Positions 23,126 through 30,707 of a stretch of DNA of 64,000 nucleotides are shown here, piece after piece. Source of the stretch: Burkholderia sp. HI2500 (GTDB lineage Bacteria; Pseudomonadota; Gammaproteobacteria; Burkholderiales; Burkholderiaceae). The notes under the pieces are model-generated. The model had not been told where the DNA came from, made no database searches, and saw only the letters and a list, made by a program, of their open reading frames with translations. The stretch spans positions 1 through 64,000 of the forward strand of contig NZ_NKFL01000009.1 of assembly GCF_002223055.1 (NCBI RefSeq). Reading direction: 5' to 3'. Every line of letters starts with the position of its first letter. Within the stretch, counting starts at the first letter, position 1. A program made the translations under genes and the position numbers.

Positions 23126-23395
23126 TTAAGTTGCGTCCGCAGCCGGGACACTGGCGGGATTCATCAGCGCTTCCAGTCGCGTGAAGTCGGCCATGAACGA
23201 TTTTCGGTGATACCCATCGAGATGCTCAACCACCAGCGTGGTCCACATGCCGTACACACCGCTCGCGGCGGCCCGCTCGAAGCGAGCGCTGTCGACGTCG
23301 CCGGCGGCCAGATATGCGGCCGCGTCGGCCAGATGCTTGCGCATGTCCTGCTCGGCGTAGGCGGTCAACTGCGTGTAGCTCAAGGTTTTGCTCAT
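23126..23395 (-). CDS. Hypothetical helical protein, similar to 21474-21764
   Basis: The product has 89 residues starting MSKTLSYTQLTAYAEQDMRK. Two or three helices are predicted, including HLADAAAYLAAGDVDSARFERAAASGV. It is the second gene of the operon, four bases after the regulator. Its relative at 21474 suggests a repeated functional unit. Confidence 0.5.
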   Translation of the reverse strand: MSKTLSYTQLTAYAEQDMRKHLADAAAYLAAGDVDSARFERAAASGVYGMWTTLVVEHLDGYHRKSFMADFTRLEALMNPASVPAADAT

Positions 23396-23399
23396 GGCC

Positions 23400-24074
23400 T
23401 CACGCTCCGGTCGATCGAGCGGTTGCCGGCACGCGCTGCTCGAGGTGGATCACGTTCGACCGCGCAAAGGTCACGCGCTCGCCGATGAAGAAGCCGCGGT
23501 ATGCGTCGCCTGCGCCGGCGGCCCCGACAAACTCGGTGACGAGCGCGCCGTAGCCGTCGTCGTCGACCAGGCCGTCGTGCACGCGATCGAGACATACGGT
23601 CGCGCGCAGCAGCGGGCCGTCGAGCGGCTGCAGCTCGACCACGTCGCCGCGCTCGATGGTGTCGCGCGCGCGATCGCGCTGCGTGTCGCAACCGCGCGTC
23701 ATCGGGCCCGGCGCCGGCGCGAAGTCGCTCGGGTAGCGGTAGCCCCACGAGCGGCGCAGCAGCAACCAGGCGGCGATCGGCATCGGCGCCTGGCCGGCTT
23801 CCCAACGCTGCACTTGGCGCTCCTTCACGCCGAGCAGTGCGGCGGCCTGCGCCTGGGTGCGCCGGCCGCGCTGGCGGGCCGACTTGATCTCGTCGGGCGT
23901 CGGCCCGCCGTCGTGCGGCGCGACTTCGAGCGTCACGCCCCCGTCCCACTCCAGCGCGACCGGGCCATAACACTTCGCGCAGGTGGCCGCCGCGCCGTCG
24001 TAGCTGTCGTCCGGGTGATGGACTTCGCCGCGGTGGCCGCAGGCCGGGCAGCGATATACGTACAACACCGACAT
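23400..24074 (-). CDS. Zinc-ribbon/HTH regulator heading the integrase operon
   Basis: The product has 224 residues. The N-terminal zinc ribbon has CPACGHRG (about 9-16) and CAKCYG (about 36-41). An HTH at about 70-105 reads RTQAQAAALLGVKERQVQRWEAGQAPMPIAAWLLL. The C-terminal part (DTIERGDVVELQPLDGPLLRATV) is beta-rich. It starts 21 bp from the first operator, so it is the first gene of the operon and probably its own repressor. A regulator with the same R.WEAG..PMPIAAW ending occurs at 7454-7726. Confidence 0.75.
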   Translation of the reverse strand: MSVLYVYRCPACGHRGEVHHPDDSYDGAAATCAKCYGPVALEWDGGVTLEVAPHDGGPTPDEIKSARQRGRRTQAQAAALLGVKERQVQRWEAGQAPMPIAAWLLLRRSWGYRYPSDFAPAPGPMTRGCDTQRDRARDTIERGDVVELQPLDGPLLRATVCLDRVHDGLVDDDGYGALVTEFVGAAGAGDAYRGFFIGERVTFARSNVIHLEQRVPATARSTGA

Positions 24075-24094
24075 GAAGCCTCCTGAACAGAACC

Positions 24095-24143
24095 CGTCTT
24101 AAAGACGCATGACTCAGCATAGCACGTCTTAAAGACGTGTCAA
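24095..24143 (-). promoter_or_regulatory. Sigma-70 promoter with two identical palindromic operators
   Basis: Minus strand: -35 TTGACA (complement of 24138-24143), 16-bp spacer, -10 TATGCT (complement of 24116-24121). The palindrome CGTCTTAAAGACG occupies 24125-24137, filling most of the spacer, and recurs at 24095-24107 downstream of the start. The centres are 30 bp apart, close to three helical turns, which would allow cooperative binding on one face. It drives the operon 24074 to 17337. Confidence 0.8.
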
Positions 24144-24666
24144 GGGTAGTTATAACCCGCCCTTCGGCGTTTTGGCACATTAACCGCAATGCCGATAAGG
24201 AGAGATGGCGGCATCGGATCGACACGAAAGAAAAAACCGTTCGGCCCCCGGGTTCAGGTAACGCTGTCAACAGCAACTTAGAAGTCACCCACGCGGGCCG
24301 TTGTGCAGCACATTAGATTTGACCCACCTGGGTCACCAGGTTGATGCCCAGCTGCGCGCGCAGCGTATCGATCAACCGGCGCGGCACGGCGCGCGCGCGC
24401 CGGCACTTGCCCGTCACGCGCTGGGTCCAGGCGTCGTCGAGCGTCGGGCAAAGGAACGAGCCAACTCGAGATACCCGCCATCGAAGGCGAGCGCCGCCTG
24501 AATTGACAACTTTGTCGGCAGTCTCTCCAAAATAATGCTGTCACTTCGACTCCGTTCGAATTAAATTTGTCACTTCGCGTACTTGATTTCGGGGGCCGTC
24601 CGTAAGAGCCCGATTCCATAGTCGTATCCCGGCATACGTCGTAACCGGCTGATAGGGGAGAAGCCC
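24144..24666. other. Boundary region between integrase operon and RloC-like gene
   Basis: This gene-free stretch of about 520 bp contains the integrase fossil at 24313-24470. The immediate upstream of the ATPase gene (24600-24666) has GGGGAGAAGCCC before GTG 24667. No other element is recognised. Confidence 0.45.
24313..24470 (-). pseudogene. Integrase fragment (remnant)
   Basis: The minus-strand frame reads PTLDDAWTQRVTGKCRRARAV, then PRRLIDTLRAQLGINLVTQV, stopping at 24313. This matches the segment of tyrosine recombinases around the beta-hairpin lysine (VTGKG.K.R.VP.P..L...L). No start or catalytic HxxR/Tyr region is left, so it is a truncated relic. Confidence 0.45.
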
Positions 24667-27333
24667 GTGACGATCCTCCAAGAAATCCATGCGTGGTCCA
24701 AGGCTCTCGCCATCTGGCAACAAGACGCCATCGCTAGGCTTTATGCCGACCGGACGCTCAGCGCGGCCGACCTGGACGACCTCTACGCGTTGGCCAAGGC
24801 CGAGGTGGGCATCCCGGCTCCGGAAGGGCTCGTGGCCAAAAAGCTCCACGATGCCCAAGTGGCGCCGCCGGCCAATCCGACGCGCGTCGTTCTGCTGACG
24901 GCCATCAAAATGTTGGCCAACGTCAATGCATTGGCCAACGGTGCGTGCCTTCCCGTTGCCCGGGCAGGCATCACAGGCATCTACGGTGAGAACGGCGTCG
25001 GGAAGTCGGGATACTCACGGGTGCTCAAGAAGGCATGCCGGGCGCGCGACCGGCGCGAACCCATCCTGCCCAACGCGAACCTGGAACCCGGGAAGAGCGG
25101 ACCGGCCCAGGCCACGTTCGAGACGGAGATCGACGGCGTCGCGAGCGATCTGCTCTGGAAAGACGGCGCTGAGCCGCCCGAGCCCATGTCGGACATCGCC
25201 ATATTCGACTCGCACTGCGCTCGCGCCTACATCGACAACCAGGGTGACTTCGCCTACGCTCCGTATGGGCTGGACATCCTGGAAGGACTGGTCGGCGCGT
25301 GCAACAAGCTAAAAGCTCGGGCCACGGCGGATAAGGCTGCGAATGCCCCGAGCAATGCCGCCTATGCGGGCCTCGCCGGGGAGCAAACCGAAGTCGCCAG
25401 AAAGCTGCTCGGCATCCCTGCCAAGACCAAGGCGGAGGACATCGAGATACTGGCCACGCTCAGGGAAGCCGAACTGGAGCGGCTCGCCTTGCTGAACAAG
25501 ACCTTGGCCGAAGCCGATCCGAAGCAAAAGGCCTTGGCCCTGCGGCAGAAGGCCAGCCGCCTCAACTCGCTGAAGGAACGTGTCGTCGCGGCGATCGGTG
25601 TCGTGAACGACGAGAAAGTCGGTTCGCTTCAGGCGTTGATTGGCAAGTCGAATGCGGCCAAGGGAGCGGCAGAGCTCGCGGCCACCGAGTTCAAGGCGAC
25701 GTCTGGCCAACTGGTCGGCACTGGTGGGGAGGAATGGAAGGCCCTCTTTGAGGCCGCCCGAACATTTGCCGAGCTCAGCCACGAGGGCCACGATTTCTCT
25801 GAACTTCCCCCAGAGGCAGTCTGTCCTCTCTGCCAGAACGCCCTCGGGCAAGAGGGAGCGGCGCGGCTGCGTCGATTCGATGCCTTCATCAAGGCCACTG
25901 CCGAGAAGGCGGCGAAGGATGCGCGCGAGGCCGCTGCCATCCCCTTCAGGGCGATTCAGCAGGCGAGCGTGGACTTGATGTTTCACGACGCGTTGGTCGA
26001 GGAGGTGACCGAGATCGGGCCGGAAGTTGCTGCAGCCTGTACGGCCCTTCAGGAAGCCCTCAAGGCGCGCCAATCGGGCATCCTCCAAGCCGCCGCCGGT
26101 AAACTGGACTGGGATGAACTTCCAAAACTCTCCGACGATCCGCAGCCCGGCTTGGCCGACCTCATCAACCGCCTGCTGGAACAGTCCAAGGCGCTCGATG
26201 CCACCGCTGACGAAAAGCTCAAAGCTGCCATGGTCGCGGAGCGGGCGGAACTCGATGCTCGCCGCAGGCTGGCTGAAGTCAAGGCCGCGGTGCTCGAGGC
26301 GATGACCAAACACGATCTCTGCCGTAAGCTGCAGGCCTGCATCGATGGCATGGAGACGCGGGGTATTTCCAGGAAGTCCACGGAGCTCTCTCGCACGACG
26401 GCCAGCCAGGAACTGGCCGATGCCCTCAACACTGAACTCAAGCTCCTCAAGGTCCATCACCTCCGTGTCGTGATGAAGCCCGAGTCGCCAGGCGGTAAAA
26501 CCCAGTTCAAGCTCACCCTACAGTTGCCGGGTGGCGGGACGCCGGCGGCCATCCTCAGCGAAGGTGAGCAGCGGGCCATTGCGATTGCATCCTTTATGGC
26601 GGAGATTCGACTTGGCAAGGGGCGCGGCGGCATCGTTCTCGACGACCCCGTCTCGTCGCTGGACCATCGGCGCCGCTGGGAGGTCGCTGAGCGCTTAGCG
26701 AGAGAGTCGCTGACCCGGCAGGTGATCGTCTTCACCCACGACATCTACTTTCTTCTCATCTTGGAGCAGAAGGCAGAGGAGGTCGGCGCAACGCTGACCA
26801 AGAACTACATCCGGAGGACGTCGGACGGCTATGGTGTCCATTCCGAGGATTTGCCCTTCGACGTGCTGGGCACGAAGGACCGCCTGGGTCGCCTGAGGCA
26901 GCTTCTGGTCGATGTGCGCAAGGCGGCGAAGGAAGGCGACGAAGACCTGCAGCGCCAGCTGACGGCCAAGTGCTATGGCCAGCTCCGACTCGCGTGGGAG
27001 CGCTGCATCGAGGAGGTGCTGCTCAACGGGGCAGTGCAACGCTTCGGCGAGGGCGTGTCGACCCAACGCCTCAAAGGGGTGACGGTCACAGACGACGACT
27101 ATCACGAGATCGACGCCGGCATGACCAAGTCTTCGAAGTTCGAGCACGACCCTGCAGCGGCTGTCGGCAGGCTTCCTATACCAGACCCCGACGAACTCTG
27201 CGACGACATCGAGCGCTTGGCCAAGTGGCGCGAGACGCTCAATAAGCGAGTGGACGGGATTGCTAAAGGCACGGCCAGTAGGTCAGCCCTTTTTACTGCC
27301 TTCACTCAGTCATCGGACGCGCGTCCGTTATGA
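24667..27333 (+). CDS. Zinc-hook ABC ATPase, RloC/PrrC-like candidate anticodon nuclease
   Basis: The product has 888 residues starting GTG 24667. The Walker A site is GENGVGKSGY at about 107-116. Long coiled-coil arms surround a zinc-hook CPLC near 386-389. The ABC signature LSEGEQRAIAIASF is at about 630-643, and Walker B GGIVLDDPVSSLD at about 655-667, with the switch His in VFTHDIYF. The C-terminus has LRLAWERCIEE (Arg774-x3-Glu778) followed by His813 and His827, the order of the Arg/Glu/His triad of PrrC/RloC tRNA anticodon nucleases. RloC proteins join exactly these parts and act as abortive-infection effectors. E-to-H spacing differs somewhat from known members, so the nuclease activity is inference. 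Confidence 0.65.
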   Translation: MTILQEIHAWSKALAIWQQDAIARLYADRTLSAADLDDLYALAKAEVGIPAPEGLVAKKLHDAQVAPPANPTRVVLLTAIKMLANVNALANGACLPVARAGITGIYGENGVGKSGYSRVLKKACRARDRREPILPNANLEPGKSGPAQATFETEIDGVASDLLWKDGAEPPEPMSDIAIFDSHCARAYIDNQGDFAYAPYGLDILEGLVGACNKLKARATADKAANAPSNAAYAGLAGEQTEVARKLLGIPAKTKAEDIEILATLREAELERLALLNKTLAEADPKQKALALRQKASRLNSLKERVVAAIGVVNDEKVGSLQALIGKSNAAKGAAELAATEFKATSGQLVGTGGEEWKALFEAARTFAELSHEGHDFSELPPEAVCPLCQNALGQEGAARLRRFDAFIKATAEKAAKDAREAAAIPFRAIQQASVDLMFHDALVEEVTEIGPEVAAACTALQEALKARQSGILQAAAGKLDWDELPKLSDDPQPGLADLINRLLEQSKALDATADEKLKAAMVAERAELDARRRLAEVKAAVLEAMTKHDLCRKLQACIDGMETRGISRKSTELSRTTASQELADALNTELKLLKVHHLRVVMKPESPGGKTQFKLTLQLPGGGTPAAILSEGEQRAIAIASFMAEIRLGKGRGGIVLDDPVSSLDHRRRWEVAERLARESLTRQVIVFTHDIYFLLILEQKAEEVGATLTKNYIRRTSDGYGVHSEDLPFDVLGTKDRLGRLRQLLVDVRKAAKEGDEDLQRQLTAKCYGQLRLAWERCIEEVLLNGAVQRFGEGVSTQRLKGVTVTDDDYHEIDAGMTKSSKFEHDPAAAVGRLPIPDPDELCDDIERLAKWRETLNKRVDGIAKGTASRSALFTAFTQSSDARPL

Positions 27334-27687
27334 ACGCCTAGACTCGCGCGACATCAGGCGGGGGTGCAGTTGACCGTGTCCGCAGTCCGCGTGCTGCCGG
27401 CGGGCGAACCATGCCGGCGAGCAAAACGCCCACGGCGAGCCGGCAGGCGTCAGGCACGGCTGATCGACGCGAGACTGTCGGCCCGTCGTTCCAGATACGG
27501 GTGTCGTCAGCGGCGCGTACTTGCCGCGTCGGGCCACCAGCCGCGCGTGATACTTCGCCGCTTCCTGACGCATTCGCTGCTGTTTCAAGATCGCCGCGCT
27601 CGTCAATGTGCCCGTCGCCAAGCGTCGCCCTGCCACCTCCAAGTTCAGGAATCCGTAGCGCCTGAGTAGAGGTGCGGTTCAACGTTT
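27334..27687. other. Gap with degraded integrase sequence
   Basis: These 354 bp lie between the convergent RloC-like and restriction genes. The only recognisable content is the integrase relic at 27520-27630. Confidence 0.45.
27520..27630 (-). pseudogene. Integrase C-terminal remnant
   Basis: The minus strand encodes RMRQEAAKYHARL, nearly the same as ARMRREAAKYHARL at the end of the integrase 17337-19166. It is preceded by a degraded, frame-disrupted LG.GH segment in place of LGHASLGTTSIY. Only this tail survives. Confidence 0.6.
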
Positions 27688-28764
27688 TTAATTGGTGAGT
27701 TTCCGGGCCTCTCCGGTCCAGAGCTCCATGAGGTACTCCGGCTCTGACGCACACCAAGCGTAAGATCCCCAAGCCAATTCCGAAATGCTCTTTCTGAAGG
27801 GTTGTCCAGAGCGATCTAGGTATGCGGTCAAAAACGCGAGGTGCCGTTCGTCGAATCCCGCCTCCAACGCCATCGCAGTAAGCGCCACTTTTCGCTCGCG
27901 AGTGATCGGACCGTCGGACGCGACCACCTCCGTGAACACTACCAGCATGTCCGAACCACCATCGTCGGCCCCCAAGTCAACGAGGATGATGTCGGGAAGC
28001 GCCTTCGTCACGTCGATCTTTAGACCCAGCTCGTTGGCGAGATTTTCATCACGCGCGACGACTTTATTACCCGACTCCGATAACCACAGCACGGTCGGCT
28101 GCTTTAAGAAGCGCGGTGCAAATACTTCGATGACTGCCTTCGCAATCACGCTCGATGGTCCTGGGGCAAGCGTCCTTGTCTCGCCGTTGGGAAAGGTTAC
28201 TACAACGGCATCTTTCGCCACTGCCGCGCCCCGCTTCATCAAACGCAAGCGCGACATTGCCGCTTTTGAGAGGTGGGCCGCTTGCCACGTCTCGACGGCT
28301 ACGCCCAGAGCATCATCCGTCAGGTCAGGATTGAAGAGCGCTGCAAACTCGGCGTTGAGCGCGTATTTCGGTTTGGACGATGTCGTGGGAATTCCGTCGC
28401 GCTCGACAACGGCACGGCAGGGAATCAAACCCGTACGGATGGTCTCATCTCGAACCGGCTCGCGACTGTTGGGTGCGTACCATGCATGCGCGGGTCGAAC
28501 CTTCTTCGTCGACATGGAGTTCGCGATCCAGGCTCGACGACTACTTTCGTCGGTCTTCTCTGCCTGCTCGTCGCTCATATCCGTCACTTGGCTCGGCCGC
28601 AGCCATTCGTCGGCCCCTTCAACGGCACCGACGTAGAACATCACATAGATCGTGCGCGCAGCCATTTCACGCACCACATAATTGCGGTGCTCAGTACCTT
28701 CTGGAAATATCAAGGGCAAACGTTCAGCGATGATGTTGAGCGGGGGGATGGCGCAAAGCGTCAC
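27688..28764 (-). CDS. BsuBI/PstI-family type II restriction endonuclease
   Basis: The product has 358 residues. The N-terminal half would be the helical domain. The C-terminal half has WLSESGNKVVARDENLANELGL, ALPDIILVDLG, LVVFTEVVASDGPITRERK and FLTAYLDRSG, followed by a SELAWGSYAWCASEPEYL ending. This is the conserved order of the BsuBI/PstI endonuclease family, whose classic members cut CTGCAG. The start overlaps the end of the methyltransferase gene by 4 bp, so the pair is co-translated. The actual target is not proven by sequence. Confidence 0.85.
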   Translation of the reverse strand: MTLCAIPPLNIIAERLPLIFPEGTEHRNYVVREMAARTIYVMFYVGAVEGADEWLRPSQVTDMSDEQAEKTDESSRRAWIANSMSTKKVRPAHAWYAPNSREPVRDETIRTGLIPCRAVVERDGIPTTSSKPKYALNAEFAALFNPDLTDDALGVAVETWQAAHLSKAAMSRLRLMKRGAAVAKDAVVVTFPNGETRTLAPGPSSVIAKAVIEVFAPRFLKQPTVLWLSESGNKVVARDENLANELGLKIDVTKALPDIILVDLGADDGGSDMLVVFTEVVASDGPITRERKVALTAMALEAGFDERHLAFLTAYLDRSGQPFRKSISELAWGSYAWCASEPEYLMELWTGEARKLTN

Positions 28765-30548
28765 AATTCAATCGTTCCGTAGTAGCTGGCCACTGCACGC
28801 TCGACAGCCTGTTTCGAACCGCCCTTTTCGATCAACTTTTCCAAAGCGATCAACTGATCAAGGCTGGGCAACGGCAACGCATTCAGCTCATAAGCCGATA
28901 CAGCCACGCTCCCGCTAATGCATCGGAAAGCGCGGTCAACGGCCTCGGTGTTCAACAGCGCCTCGATCGTGCCAGGCTTTACACGGCCCACATCCGGCGA
29001 CGGAGCGAGAATCATATTCAGGTGATTCTCGACGACGGCGCCACCCGATTTATCCAAGTACGACTGCGGCAACATCGCGGCCAACAGACGGCGGTTCTGC
29101 TCTTTCGACGTGGTTCGTTGAACGAGCACACACGATTTCCGGATAATCAAATGGGGCTGGTCGTCATGTACCGCGATATACGGCACGTGGTTTCTACGGT
29201 CCGCACTGAAAACGAATCCGTCAGACGTGACCGATTCCGCCCAGATCAGCGGCAGCGCACCGTCGCCTGCCTCGGTACGCAGTTGCGCCTTGTGGCGGTT
29301 CCAGACCAAGGGGCCTGTTGAAACCGTGTACCCGAGGTCCGATAGCCGGGTCGGCATGTTCGCAATCGCTTTGAGGAACGACGCATCCGTTGCGGTTCTC
29401 GGCAACAGCCACGGATCACCGGTTGCGGTAAGCGACACCTCACCGACACGTTCAATCTTCGCAGCGTTCAACCCTTTCGGCACAACCACCGAGACAATCG
29501 GAGCGAAGCAATGAGGCTTTCGCGTGTATGCCGTGAGCAACGTCTCCTGCAGCACGTCATCGAACACACCTTCGCGATCAGCGACGAAATCGAATGCCAC
29601 GGGCGCCGCCTCGTCGATCAAAAGTTGACGCAACGCCTTGAAATACTGCCCACCCAAAAACGATGTCGGCGTCAGGTAAGCGACTACGCCGTCGGGTTTC
29701 GCCAGCCGCAAAGCGAGATCGGTGAAGAGGCCATAAAGATTCGCGTGACCGTAAAGCGATCGAGCGTAATGATTGCGCATCGGCTCGTCCAGGGTGACGC
29801 GCCCGTAAGGGGGATTGCCAATCACCAGGTCAAAGGTGCCGACGTCTTGCGGCCGCAGCGCGTCGGCGACGGTAACCAGGTCGGGTAGTCGACGCTTGGC
29901 TGCCACACAAAGCGGCATCAGGGCCGCTTCGAGCAGAACCCGCGTCATCCATGCGGCAAACGGATCAATTTCAATGCCGCGCAATCGCTTCGCAATGCGC
30001 CTGAAGGTCCATTCCGGAGACGCGCCGTTATCCCGCTGCCACATCCGTAACGCGACCGGCGCGAGGAATGCGCCCCCGCCACACGCCGGGTCGATTGCGG
30101 TGCCATGAGTGAAGTCGAAACCTGCTTGTTCAGCGAGATCAAGCAAGCGCGCGACCAGCGGCGGAGGGGTGTAATACGCGCCGAGCTGCGAACGCAGCGC
30201 GGGCGGCAGCATGACCGTGTAGATTGAGCCGATGAGATATCCGGCATCTTCAGCCGGAAACTCGGCAATAAGGCTGCCCACATCCTGAGCCGTTCGTTGT
30301 ACGTCGATTGCGAGGGTCGGTGCGGACAAGGGCATCGGCCGAACCTTCATCGCCGTCTTATGCCGTTCGCACAGCGTCGCCCAATAACTCACGATGACGG
30401 CGGTACAGAACGCGCGCGCATGCGAGATGCGGGTCTTTTCGGTCTTGCGTGCTTCGGCGTACCCGCGCGCCATCGCCTTGCACGCGGCATATCGCGTGAG
30501 CGGATCGACAGCGGGATCGACCCAAGCCTGACGGGCTGGTTTGGACAT
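28761..30548 (-). CDS. Type II N6-adenine DNA methyltransferase partner
   Basis: The product has 595 residues from ATG 30548 (MSKPARQAWVDPAVDPLTRY). GAYYTPPPLVARLLDLAEQAG and DPACGGGAFLAPVALR form motifs X/I, NPPYGRV is the catalytic NPPY motif IV, and a C-terminal target-recognition region follows. Motif order I before IV is the gamma class, as for PstI-type enzymes. It protects host DNA from the adjacent endonuclease. No control-protein gene is seen. The pair can also act as a stability (addiction) module. Confidence 0.88.
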   Translation of the reverse strand: MSKPARQAWVDPAVDPLTRYAACKAMARGYAEARKTEKTRISHARAFCTAVIVSYWATLCERHKTAMKVRPMPLSAPTLAIDVQRTAQDVGSLIAEFPAEDAGYLIGSIYTVMLPPALRSQLGAYYTPPPLVARLLDLAEQAGFDFTHGTAIDPACGGGAFLAPVALRMWQRDNGASPEWTFRRIAKRLRGIEIDPFAAWMTRVLLEAALMPLCVAAKRRLPDLVTVADALRPQDVGTFDLVIGNPPYGRVTLDEPMRNHYARSLYGHANLYGLFTDLALRLAKPDGVVAYLTPTSFLGGQYFKALRQLLIDEAAPVAFDFVADREGVFDDVLQETLLTAYTRKPHCFAPIVSVVVPKGLNAAKIERVGEVSLTATGDPWLLPRTATDASFLKAIANMPTRLSDLGYTVSTGPLVWNRHKAQLRTEAGDGALPLIWAESVTSDGFVFSADRRNHVPYIAVHDDQPHLIIRKSCVLVQRTTSKEQNRRLLAAMLPQSYLDKSGGAVVENHLNMILAPSPDVGRVKPGTIEALLNTEAVDRAFRCISGSVAVSAYELNALPLPSLDQLIALEKLIEKGGSKQAVERAVASYYGTIEL

Positions 30549-30707
30549 GGTGAAAGGTCTCAGTTCAGAGTTGGGGAGATTGTATCGCGTCAGCACAATC
30601 TCCAGCGGGCCATCGGCCTTGCAGAAGCATGCATCAAGACAAAGCCGAGGTCAGCGCAACGACGAGAATCCGGACAGATCCTCAAAATGCACAATGCCCC
30701 GTAGACG

